Source: Candidatus Stygibacter frigidus
GTDB taxonomy: Bacteria; Cloacimonadota; Cloacimonadia; Cloacimonadales; TCS61
DNA: 19,261 nucleotides
Reading direction: 5' to 3'
Assembly (NCBI GenBank): GCA_030765325.1
Contig: JAVCCT010000227.1
Location: forward strand, 1 to 19,261
Shown: in pieces, positions 1 to 7,280 of the stretch
Position numbering within the stretch: the first letter of the stretch is position 1
Layout: each line of letters starts with the position of its first letter
Made by a program: the position numbers and the translations under genes
The notes under the pieces: model-generated
Databases searched by the model: none
What the model was told of the DNA's origin: nothing
What the model saw: only the letters and a program-made list of their open reading frames with translations

Positions 1-16
1 CCGGTGTTTGGGACGG

Positions 17-91
17 GTAGGTGAATATAAATTATAAAGCCCCAGATTGTCGCTCCGCTCCAACCTGGGGCTACAAATAAATATCACCTAC
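17..91. repeat. 75-bp imperfect palindrome (REP/MITE-like)
   Basis: The ends are perfect inverted repeats of 8 bp (GTAGGTGA at 17-24, TCACCTAC at 84-91). The core has a second perfect 8-bp stem (AGCCCCAG at 38-45, CTGGGGCT at 65-72) around a 19-nt loop. The AT-rich sequences between the two stems also pair in part. The symmetry is seen directly. That it is a multicopy genomic repeat is inference, since no second copy lies in this window. Confidence 0.6.
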
Positions 92-201
92 GGTGAAAAT
101 CCTCAAAATATGTTGAACAGTCTCGTCAACGAGACGAGAAGATATGAAGGAATAATCATGGACATAGTGCCGGGGGGGTGTTCAGTAATTCTTCTGATGA
201 A

Positions 202-220
202 GCTTGACAGGATGGATGAG
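202..220 (+). repeat. 19-nt dispersed repeat, copy 1
   Basis: GCTTGACAGGATGGATGAG here is identical to 7237-7255. Both copies are followed by a G tract, with an extra AG in this copy. It includes TTGACA, which looks like a -35 hexamer. No gene follows closely here, so a promoter role for this copy is unsupported. Confidence 0.6.
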
Positions 221-530
221 AGGGGGGGGATTAGGAAAAAGTTGACAAAATTTAAATTAATTCCGTCTATGTTATTAAGTATATTAAATAGGGAGAAGCC
301 CGTTAATTGATTAGAAAAATTGAGTGAGTTAATTTGAGCTTTTATTTTTGGGTTACTTATGATTATTGTTAATTGATAAAAAATGAATGACGTGATTGGA
401 ACGCCAGAATTGAATTAGTTCATTAAATAGAGATAGTTAATAATGTGAGTTAAGTGTGTTTTTTGATATGGGATTGGTTTATCAATATTGACCTGACTGG
501 GATAAAACGAAACCAAGGAGTAAGATTATC

Positions 531-647
531 AACCGCGAAAAGCACGAAAATACGCGAAAAGGAAGAGAGAGAAATAGAAATGAAAAGCTATATTTGTTTA
601 GTGTTATTTTATCTCTTCTTCAGTGTAGTCCAAAGCTTTCAGTGGTT
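531..647. repeat. Fold-back element with short-period arms
   Basis: The left arm begins AACCGCGAAAAGC and continues with GCGAA-like units of about 9 bp. The right arm ends GCTTTCAGTGGTT, the imperfect reverse complement. The left arm resembles that of the element at 2294-2437 and the right arm that of the element at 2173-2280, so this looks like a hybrid of the two types. No coding capacity is evident. Confidence 0.5.
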
Positions 648-949
648 TAGTAAATTTTATGCACTTTACAATGGGTCTTAACTATCTATATACAGATAGT
701 TAAACTTGATGATAATTAATACTTTGCTAAAAAGTGTTGGAATATTTTGAGTAAGGACTTATCTATATGTAGGGTGAACCTATGTGTTTGCCATCTTCAC
801 AAACAAAGATGGTATGACAACCTTGGCAATTGATCAATGAAAGTAGCTATATCATCAAGGTTTTCCTAATTGAAATACTATGTGTTAGTAATATATTTTT
901 GGGAATTAGAGAAATAAATTAGACAAAAAATGTAATAATGGAGGAAATT

Positions 950-2092
950 ATGAGGAAAGTTTTTATTATCATTTTATTATTCATCATTGGGACAGTTTGG
1001 TGTAACAGTTTGCCGGTAGTGGAGAATTTTGAGTTTGCTCAGAGGCGTGATGGCAGTAAGCTTGTGGATGTGTTTTATGACGTGATGGATACTGATGGAG
1101 ATACTCTTTCGGTAAGTATGCTTGTATCCGATGACGGAGGAGAACGCTGGGAAGTAAGTTGTGATTCACTTTCAGGAGATGTGGGTGATAACATCATGAC
1201 TGGCACAGGAAAACAGATTGTCTGGAACTTCGGAGCTGAGCATCCTGGTACTTTTGGGAATAACTATATTGTTCGTCTGCTGGTTGATGATCATTTTGTA
1301 GATTTAGAAATCGACTGGTGTCTTGTGCCTGCAGGTGAATTTACCTGGGGCGAGAATGATGAAATTCAAACCATAGATTATGATTATGAGATCATGAAAT
1401 ATGAAGTAACTAATATCCAGTATTTAGCGTATCTGGAAGAAGCTCTTGCTGCAGGTGATGCCTGGATACAGAGTGGTGATGTATATGGACATTATGATGG
1501 AGATGAGAATTATGAAGCAGGAGATTATGCCTTCTATGATCTTGGTTCACCTTTATCATCATACAATTATGGACTAATATCTTATGATGGCAGTTCGTTT
1601 ATCATTAATGTACCATCTAATTATAGTGCTGGAGATTTTGATGATCATCCGGTAGTACAAGTAAGCTGGTTTGGTTCTAATGCATATTCTGAATATTATG
1701 GCTGGAGACTTCCAACTGAGCAGGAATGGGAAAAGGCAGCCCGTGGGATGACCGGATATGATTATCCCTGGGGTGATGTGATAAGTGGTGATAGAGCTAA
1801 TTATTGGGATAGTGGAGATCCTTGGGAATATGGAACAACTCCTGTAGGATATTACAATGGAGAAAATGGAACGACAGATAGTCCCTCTCCTTATGGATGT
1901 TATGATATGTGTGGAAATGTCTTTGATTGGACTGATAGCTGGTATGAACCATACTCGAGCCGGGTTTTGCGTGGCGGGTCGTGGTACGGCTTCAGCAACT
2001 TCTACTATTTTCGTTCCTGGTATCGCAACGTCGTCTACCCCACATACTCGAACATCAATATCGGATTCCGTTGTGCCAGGACTGTCCGGTAG
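950..2092 (+). CDS. Secreted FGE-fold protein with a hypervariable-type C-terminus (candidate DGR target)
   Basis: This is a 380-residue protein. I start it at ATG 950 rather than 938 because GGAGG at 940-944 lies 5 nt upstream of it. A Sec-type signal peptide (MRKVFIIILLF...) is followed by an Ig-like domain (about 25-115) and then an FGE-sulfatase/SUMF1 domain (PF03781 type, about 123-380) with the hallmarks GWRLPTEQEWEKAARG, CYDMCGNVFDW, RVLRGGSW and IGFRC. In true formylglycine-generating enzymes the catalytic cysteines lie just after the GGS motif. Here that loop is YGFSNFYYF with no cysteine, so I infer a non-catalytic, C-type-lectin-like binding scaffold. From about 1955 the DNA jumps from about 40% to about 54% G+C (hand counts) and codons switch to mostly C-ending, as in DGR variable regions. 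It is probably exported to the cell surface; the ligand is unknown. Confidence 0.85.
   Translation: MRKVFIIILLFIIGTVWCNSLPVVENFEFAQRRDGSKLVDVFYDVMDTDGDTLSVSMLVSDDGGERWEVSCDSLSGDVGDNIMTGTGKQIVWNFGAEHPGTFGNNYIVRLLVDDHFVDLEIDWCLVPAGEFTWGENDEIQTIDYDYEIMKYEVTNIQYLAYLEEALAAGDAWIQSGDVYGHYDGDENYEAGDYAFYDLGSPLSSYNYGLISYDGSSFIINVPSNYSAGDFDDHPVVQVSWFGSNAYSEYYGWRLPTEQEWEKAARGMTGYDYPWGDVISGDRANYWDSGDPWEYGTTPVGYYNGENGTTDSPSPYGCYDMCGNVFDWTDSWYEPYSSRVLRGGSWYGFSNFYYFRSWYRNVVYPTYSNINIGFRCARTVR
1951..2092 (+). other. Candidate DGR variable region (VR)
   Basis: The 3' end of the FGE-fold gene has a fixed block encoding RVLRGGSW (1961-1984), then codons dominated by NNC/NNT (Y G F S N F Y Y F, later Y, N V V Y, T Y, N I N I), then a fixed block encoding GFRCAR (2063-2080). 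In DGRs, adenines of AAC codons in the template repeat are randomised, giving NNC codons in the target, which is what this looks like. G+C is about 54% by hand count against about 40% in 1801-1860. No template repeat or reverse transcriptase is visible in the window, so function is inferred from layout only. Confidence 0.65.
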
Positions 2093-2112
2093 TTTGAACT
2101 TTGTTTTTGTTC

Positions 2113-2136
2113 TTTGTGGAAATTTATTTCCACAAA
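2113..2136 (+). terminator. 10-bp hairpin just after the VR
   Basis: TTTGTGGAAA pairs perfectly with TTTCCACAAA around a TTTA tetraloop, starting 20 bp past the stop codon. It is followed by ATTTTAAAATTTT, so it may be an intrinsic terminator with a poor U tract. Its place right behind the candidate VR and its stem/loop size also suit the hairpin or cruciform that helps DGR retrohoming. The two roles cannot be separated from sequence alone. Confidence 0.55.
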
Positions 2137-2172
2137 ATTTTAAAATTTTAAATGGAAGATATAAAAAACTTT

Positions 2173-2280
2173 AGCCACAGAATATGCAGAATAGTACAGA
2201 AAAGAGAAAGAGGGTTTTAGATGAAAATTAATAAATCTTACTCTTACATTATTCAGTGTTTTTCAGTGCTTTCAGTGGCT
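2173..2280. repeat. Fold-back element, CAGAA-type arms
   Basis: The left arm starts AGCCACAGAATATGCAGAA and the right arm ends GTGCTTTCAGTGGCT, imperfect reverse complements over about 40 bp. Each arm is built from degenerate units of 9-10 bp (CACAGAAT, GCAGAATA, ACAGAAAA). It lies 14 bp upstream of a second fold-back element, and both right arms contain CTTACATTATT. No protein is supported here. Confidence 0.55.
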
Positions 2281-2293
2281 GGGGAAAAAGATT

Positions 2294-2437
2294 TTAACCG
2301 CGAAAAGCGCGAACTGACGCGAAAGGAAGAAAATGTGAAATGTAGAAGAAAGATAAAGATTGTAAAGTTCAAAGATAATCTTATTGCATTGTCTTTTCTT
2401 ACATTATTTCGCGTATTTTAGCGTATTTAGCGGTTAA
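2294..2437. repeat. Fold-back element, CGCGAA-type arms
   Basis: The ends TTAACCGC (2294-2301) and GCGGTTAA (2430-2437) are perfect inverted repeats. The arms extend inwards for about 40 bp with imperfect pairing and are built from CGCGAA-like units repeated every 9-10 bp. The element stops just short of the leader of the PKD gene, which argues against starting that gene at the ATG at 2437. Confidence 0.6.
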
Positions 2438-2469
2438 TGAAAAAAAATATAATTATAATGGAGGGTATT

Positions 2470-5400
2470 ATGAAGATTAGGATAGTGTTTTATCTATTCA
2501 TGATGATGTTTGTATTGGTCAATGCATCTGTAGTAACTGTTGATTCTGAGGTTGGAATTCTGGATAGTGTTGATCCGGTGGTTACTATCAGCAATCCAGT
2601 GGAAGGAGAGGAGTTTTTTACTGGAGAGACAGTAAATGTGGAATTTGGTATTTTAGAAGATTACTTTGAAGCAAGTCCGGCGGAGCCTGTTTTGCTGGAA
2701 TTCTATTATGATGAAGTACATAATTCTGGAGAAGATGTAAACCTGGCAGCGGAAACTGACGGACTTTATGAATATAACTGGGTGATACCTGACCTGCTTT
2801 CGGATAATGTATCTTCACAAGTAACTGCAACAGATTATTTTGGGAATGTTGGTGAAAGTTCAAGTGGTATTTTTGAGATAAATGAGCCGCTAAATGGACC
2901 ACCTGACTGGACACCAATATCGTGGAATATATACAATATGCAAGTTTACGCTGAGGTTACTCTTGATGGTCAACCATTTGTCAATGATCCCGGAAATATT
3001 CTGGCTGCTTTCGGACCAGGAGGTGAAAATGATTGCCGTGCCATTGGAGTGTGGGATCAAGTAGGACCATATTGCATTTGGTACATGACGGTGAGAAGCA
3101 ATGCAGAACCGGAAGATATGGAACCTATCGATTTTAAGATATATGATGCCAGCTCAGATATGATTTATCAATGTGAGGGAGAATACCAGGTTTATTTTGC
3201 AGATAATTCTATTGTTGGGTCAATTTATTCACCGTTTCAATTGATTGCTCCAGGAAATATTCCCAACTTAATAGCAGATTTTGAAGCTGCATTAACAACA
3301 GTAATTGCTGATCAGGAGATCGAATTTACAGATATTTCAACCGGTAATCCGGTAAGCTGGCAGTGGGATTTTGAGAACGATGGAGTGATAGACAGTTATG
3401 AGCAGAATCCAGTGTGGATTTATGATGAACCGGGGATTTACAGCGTGAGCTTAACGGTTACCAATGAAGTCGTGAGAGATACTGTTACAGAACTGAAAGA
3501 AGATTATATTACCGTGTTGCCAGCAACTGGTTTTGTAACCGTTGAGAAACAACTTCTTTCTTCCTGGAACTGGTTTTCATTAAATGTTACAGCGAATAAT
3601 ATGGATATAAATAATGTTTTAGAGTCTGTTGAAGGTTCAGGACATTTTCTTAAAGATCAGTCATCATTTGCCTTTTATTATCCAGAGACGGGGTGGATTG
3701 GCAACTTATCTGAATTTGACAATTATTCAATGTATAAAATTTCCATGAATGCTCAATCTACATTAACTGTTCAAGGTGTACCTGTCAATGTTGAACAAAC
3801 TGTTTATGATCTTAATTCTGGCTGGAATTGGATTTCGTATGCCCCACAAACGGTCGATTCCTTAACTTCTGCTTTTCAGGATATATTGGATTATGTGTAC
3901 ACTATCCAAAACCAAACCCATTCGGCTGACTTTTATCCTGAATGGAACTTATGGTTAGGTGACTTGCAATATTTGGAGCCATTAGATGCTTATAAGCTAA
4001 GAATTTCTGAAGATTGCAGTTTTTGTTATCCTTATGAAGAGCCAACTTCCAGGAGTAAATCAGTAATTGTAACTGATAGTGGAGATAACAGCAGAGAAGA
4101 CAGTATCAATATATATGATTTTCAGTATAATGGAACAATGATATTATCGTCATTTGAAGAAATGTCGATAGAATCAAAGATAATTGCTAAATATGGAGAT
4201 GAGATAAGAGGAGAAAGCGTCTATCTCGATTTCACAGAGCAATTAGGGCAAAAATATTATGGACTAATGGTTTATGCCCATGTCGGAAATGAGTCAGGTT
4301 TTCAGTTATATTATCAGGAAACGGAAGAAAGTGATCTTGTGGACTTGAACTATGAGTTTTATTTTGAGGATGATATGATAAGTGGAGATTTCCTTGATCC
4401 CATTATGATCACCTTGCCTACACTTCAATTTACTGCTGATTTCTCTGCAGATATTATAGAGGGATATGCCCCTCTGGAAGTTCAATTCACAGATTTGTCA
4501 GTTGGCAATCCTGTAAGCTGGACATGGGATTTTGAAAATGATGGAGTTATTGATAGTTATGAGCAAAATCCTGCGTGGGTTTATAACGAGGTTGGAGTTT
4601 ATAGTGTGAGTTTGACTGTTGCAGACACAACAGGTAGAGCTATCTCAACAGAATTGAAAGTAGATTATATTTCAGTTGTAGAATCGCATATCTTCCCAAG
4701 ACCTTGGGATCAAGTTTTCTATACTAATTCGACGACTGCTTATTGTGAAGTAACAATCGATGGTTTTCCAGCATCGGGTGGAGATGAGGTTGGAGCGTTT
4801 GTGGAAACAGAGTGTCGAGGAATTGGACAAGTAACCCTTAATGGTTCTCAGGCACTATGTGCATTTAATATTCAGGGAGAAGTAATTGAGATTGTTAATT
4901 TTGCTGTATATGATATTAGTGAAGATATGGTTTGTACTGTATCTTTTGAAACACAAACAAATCCAGGGGGAGATATTGGCTATTATCCAGATTATTTACC
5001 TATTGCTGCTGTTTCATCTGAGCTGGTTTTATCAGCCGATTTTTATGCTGATATAACAACAGGTAATGCTCCTCTGGAAGTACAATTTACTGATCTGTCC
5101 TTAAGTAATCCGGTAAGCTGGGCATGGGATTTTGAGAATGATGGAATTACTGATAGTAATGAGCAGAATCCGATCTGGATTTATGAAGAAGCTGGAATTT
5201 ATAGCGTTAGTTTGGCAATCACTGATTCTATGGGAAGAGCTACCTCCACGGAATTGAAAGAAGATTTTATCACAGTGAATGAAGCAATTCCAATTTTGGA
5301 ATTACCAGAGAGTATTTCTTTTCTTGAAGATGAAGCTGTTTCCATAGATTTCCTGGAATATCTGTCTGATGACGAAGTTGACTCTTTGTCACTTGACGTT

Positions 5401-6627
5401 ACCGGTAATGAAATGATAAACGCAGAAATAAACGGAACGGAAGTTACATTCAGTGCATTTGAAAATTGGTTTGGAAGTGAAGAAGTGTTAGTAACAATTG
5501 ACGGTGAAATGGTAAGGTTTAGCACCAGTGATAATGTGATCTTGAACGTGGAGCCTGTAAATGATATACCTGTAATCAATTTGCCAGATATTATGTATCT
5601 GGATGGATTAGGCGAACTTATTATTGATTTAGATAACTATGCCTTTGATGTTGATAATGATAATCTTCTTTATTCGGTAATTGCTGGAAATGATCTGGAA
5701 GCAGAAGTTTCGGGCAACATGGTATGTATCTCCTCAGAACTCTCATGGCTGGGTTCGGAAAATGTATTGTTCTATGCTGATGATCAGCAAGGTCGATCAA
5801 CTGCCTGTGATACGGTTTTAGTTATCAAAGACCTCTCTCCCTATCCTGTTTTAGAAAGCATTATTGACGTACCCGAAGATCAAGGAGGCTGGGTATTGGT
5901 TGAATTCACTAGAAGCTGTTATGACACGGATAGTTTGATCACTCGACCAGGTGAATATTATCATGTAGAATATCTGGTTGAAGATAATTGGATAGGAGTA
6001 GGTTCAAGTTCTGCCTATGGTGCAGATGATTATCAGGTACTGGTTCACACTTTGCAGGATTCAATGCCAGCCAATCCTAATGCCTTTGAATTTCGGGTGA
6101 TCGCAGCGATGGAAGAAGGCAATTTTGCCAGTAATACTCTGACGGGTTATTCGTTGGATAATATTTGCCCACAGGTACCAACAGAACTGATTTTCGATTC
6201 CGGAAATATCGTTTGGAATGAACCTGCCGTTGATGATTTTGCCTATTTCTGCATTTATCGGGATAGTGACTTGCTGGATTACAGTACAGAACCAACATTG
6301 AATATTATCGGTGATTATGGCGACTATCAAGTTAGTGCAGTTGATTGTCATGCAAATGAAAGTGAGCTCTCAAATGCCATTTCAGGGGGTTATCCTTATG
6401 GAGATGTTGATCATAATCTTGAGGTGGAAGCAGTAGATGCCTCCCTGGTTATGCAATACTTCTGTTTGATAATCACAGATTGGGAAAACTGGCAGATCAT
6501 AGTAGGTGATGTCGATGGTAATGGTAGCGTAGAAGCTTATGATGCTGCCTTGATATTAAGGTTCACAGTAGATTTCATCGATGAATTTCCTGTAGAAACA
6601 ATTACCCGGAAAGATCTGGAAAAATAA
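2470..6627 (+). CDS. Secreted multi-domain PKD protein with C-terminal dockerin-like module
   Basis: I start this 1385-residue protein at ATG 2470, 4 nt after GGAGGG (2460-2465); from there it opens with a signal peptide (MKIRIVFYLFMMMFVLVNAS). Domains in order: an Ig-like domain (about 25-140); module X (about 150-265); PKD1 (268-350); two SGWNWIS-type repeats (about 360-510); a beta-rich region; PKD2 (653-737); a second module X (about 738-850); PKD3 (853-937); cadherin-like repeats (about 940-1115); a fibronectin-like stretch; and two calcium-loop repeats at about 1311 and 1346 (GDVDHNLEVEAVDAS, GDVDGNGSVEAYDAA) typical of dockerin type I. No catalytic domain is recognisable. It is probably a surface adhesin or scaffold. 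The dockerin implies a cohesin partner, which I do not see here. Its leader resembles that of the 950 gene, but a hairpin and two fold-back elements separate them. Confidence 0.85.
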   Translation: MKIRIVFYLFMMMFVLVNASVVTVDSEVGILDSVDPVVTISNPVEGEEFFTGETVNVEFGILEDYFEASPAEPVLLEFYYDEVHNSGEDVNLAAETDGLYEYNWVIPDLLSDNVSSQVTATDYFGNVGESSSGIFEINEPLNGPPDWTPISWNIYNMQVYAEVTLDGQPFVNDPGNILAAFGPGGENDCRAIGVWDQVGPYCIWYMTVRSNAEPEDMEPIDFKIYDASSDMIYQCEGEYQVYFADNSIVGSIYSPFQLIAPGNIPNLIADFEAALTTVIADQEIEFTDISTGNPVSWQWDFENDGVIDSYEQNPVWIYDEPGIYSVSLTVTNEVVRDTVTELKEDYITVLPATGFVTVEKQLLSSWNWFSLNVTANNMDINNVLESVEGSGHFLKDQSSFAFYYPETGWIGNLSEFDNYSMYKISMNAQSTLTVQGVPVNVEQTVYDLNSGWNWISYAPQTVDSLTSAFQDILDYVYTIQNQTHSADFYPEWNLWLGDLQYLEPLDAYKLRISEDCSFCYPYEEPTSRSKSVIVTDSGDNSREDSINIYDFQYNGTMILSSFEEMSIESKIIAKYGDEIRGESVYLDFTEQLGQKYYGLMVYAHVGNESGFQLYYQETEESDLVDLNYEFYFEDDMISGDFLDPIMITLPTLQFTADFSADIIEGYAPLEVQFTDLSVGNPVSWTWDFENDGVIDSYEQNPAWVYNEVGVYSVSLTVADTTGRAISTELKVDYISVVESHIFPRPWDQVFYTNSTTAYCEVTIDGFPASGGDEVGAFVETECRGIGQVTLNGSQALCAFNIQGEVIEIVNFAVYDISEDMVCTVSFETQTNPGGDIGYYPDYLPIAAVSSELVLSADFYADITTGNAPLEVQFTDLSLSNPVSWAWDFENDGITDSNEQNPIWIYEEAGIYSVSLAITDSMGRATSTELKEDFITVNEAIPILELPESISFLEDEAVSIDFLEYLSDDEVDSLSLDVTGNEMINAEINGTEVTFSAFENWFGSEEVLVTIDGEMVRFSTSDNVILNVEPVNDIPVINLPDIMYLDGLGELIIDLDNYAFDVDNDNLLYSVIAGNDLEAEVSGNMVCISSELSWLGSENVLFYADDQQGRSTACDTVLVIKDLSPYPVLESIIDVPEDQGGWVLVEFTRSCYDTDSLITRPGEYYHVEYLVEDNWIGVGSSSAYGADDYQVLVHTLQDSMPANPNAFEFRVIAAMEEGNFASNTLTGYSLDNICPQVPTELIFDSGNIVWNEPAVDDFAYFCIYRDSDLLDYSTEPTLNIIGDYGDYQVSAVDCHANESELSNAISGGYPYGDVDHNLEVEAVDASLVMQYFCLIITDWENWQIIVGDVDGNGSVEAYDAALILRFTVDFIDEFPVETITRKDLEK
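3343..5220 (+). repeat. Three ~117-bp PKD-coding DNA repeats
   Basis: The PKD cores at 3343-3459, 4504-4620 and 5104-5220 are closely similar at DNA level and encode near-identical WDFENDG...NEQNP/SYEQNP segments. A second protein module (AEVTLDG..., CEVTIDG...) precedes PKD1 and PKD3, pointing to duplication of a two-domain unit. Such repeats can recombine and change protein length. Confidence 0.75.
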
Positions 6628-6639
6628 TTAAGATATTTT

Positions 6640-6666
6640 AAGGGGGCAGAAATATACTGTCCCCTT
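6640..6666 (+). terminator. Terminator of the PKD gene
   Basis: AAGGGGGCAG pairs with CTGTCCCCTT over 10 bp, with one G-U pair, around a 7-nt loop. It begins 13 bp after the stop codon. The following GACTTTTA is a weak U tract. Confidence 0.6.
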
Positions 6667-6938
6667 GACTTTTAGGTTATAAAACTAATATTTTTATTCA
6701 TCAGAAATTAGTTCATTTTTTTTAACTTCTTCCGTAGATTTAAGCAATTGGACTTATATTGTGTAAGAGAGGATGGAGGTTAGTAAGAATTAAGAATGGA
6801 ACACGGATTAGGCGGATATGCACTGATAATGCAATTTTTAGGGGTGATTGGGAAAATAGGTGATTGGTGAGGGTGAATAATGTAAAATTGAAAATGTAAA
6901 ATTAAATGTAATGTAATTTGAGAATAAAGAAATTTAAA

Positions 6939-7115
6939 GCAACGAACAAAACGAACTTAATATAAGATACATACCGGATGGATGTCAGGGGTTGATTGTA
7001 TTCAGGGATTAAGGTAGAAATTAACGGTCGCCAGAAGTCTTGTCCTGAATACAGTCCAAAACTCCTGCTTAGTTGGGTGCTTTTTCAGTTCGTTTTGTTC
7101 GTAATTGTTCGTTGC
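6939..7115. repeat. Nested fold-back element, ACGAACAAA-type arms
   Basis: CGAACAAAACGAACT (6943-6957) is perfectly inverted at 7087-7101, and the outer GCAA/TTGC ends extend this after a 10-nt duplication-like insert in the right arm. Inside is a second inverted repeat, TGTATTCAGG (6997-7006) with CCTGAATACA (7044-7053), extendable with mismatches to 6986-7067. It is non-coding. Confidence 0.6.
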
Positions 7116-7189
7116 TGAATAATGTTTTTTTTTATTGTCCGGCATCTATGCCTCACTTGTGATTATATCCGAGATGCATATTTAACTTA

Positions 7190-7211
7190 GGGCAGACACG
7201 TGGGTCTGCCC
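7190..7211. repeat. Short GC-rich palindrome
   Basis: GGGCAGAC and GTCTGCCC form a perfect 8-bp stem around a 6-nt loop. There is no U tract on the plus strand, so a terminator role is unlikely. It is probably a dispersed REP-like unit, though no second copy is in this window. Confidence 0.5.
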
Positions 7212-7236
7212 CTACGGGATTTCGGGTGGTCATTGT

Positions 7237-7269
7237 GCTTGACAGGATGGATGAGGGGGGAGATATGAC
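7237..7269 (+). promoter_or_regulatory. Candidate promoter of the btuFC transcript, inside a dispersed repeat
   Basis: TTGACA (7239-7244) is a perfect -35 match, followed 17-19 nt later by a weak -10 (GATATGAC region, 7262-7269). Initiation would fall just before the riboswitch aptamer. The -35 lies within the 19-nt repeat also found at 202-220. The poor -10 keeps confidence low. Confidence 0.4.
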
Positions 7270-7280
7270 GCATATCATGT

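Larger units (their letters stand above)
1..937. other. Gene-free, palindrome-rich intergenic region
   Basis: I see no credible gene here. Open frames at 47-310 and 454-681 lack a ribosome binding site and a recognisable protein family, and they run through palindromic repeats. The stretch contains a large imperfect palindrome (17-91), a perfect 6-bp stem with TCAA loop (120-135), a dispersed 19-nt repeat (202-220), a fold-back element (531-647), a perfect 10-bp stem with a 6-nt loop (678-703, arm TTAACTATCT) and a 7-bp stem (791-797 with 806-812). The rest is AT-rich with no pattern I can name. Confidence 0.7.
6628..7236. other. Non-coding region between the PKD gene and the B12 locus
   Basis: There is no supported gene. 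It holds a terminator hairpin, an AT-rich stretch with small direct repeats (GGTGATTGG twice near 6842-6867; AATGTAAAATT twice near 6879-6904), a nested fold-back element (6939-7115) and a perfect 8-bp palindrome (7190-7211). A GAACACGGATTAGGCGGAT string near 6796 resembles one arm of the fold-back families, but I find no partner arm. Confidence 0.65.

Noticed and set aside
47..310. 87-residue open frame
   Set aside because: It begins inside a palindromic repeat, has no ribosome binding site, matches no family I know, and runs through another hairpin and the 19-nt dispersed repeat.
454..681. 75-residue open frame with a hydrophobic C-terminal half
   Set aside because: It spans the whole fold-back element at 531-647 and its hydrophobic stretch comes from the element's T-rich right arm; no ribosome binding site.
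2221..2421. 66-residue open frame between the two secreted-protein genes
   Set aside because: It is made of the arms of two fold-back elements and has no family resemblance.
2437..2469. Upstream ATG start for the PKD protein
   Set aside because: It lies on the end of a repeat element and would place residues before a signal peptide; ATG 2470 has GGAGGG at proper spacing.
3343..5220. CRISPR-like spaced repeats
   Set aside because: The three repeats are in-frame PKD domain coding units about 117 bp long and far apart, not short regularly spaced repeats.
7190..7211. Terminator before the riboswitch
   Set aside because: The stem is good but no U tract follows on the plus strand; on the minus strand no gene reads into it.
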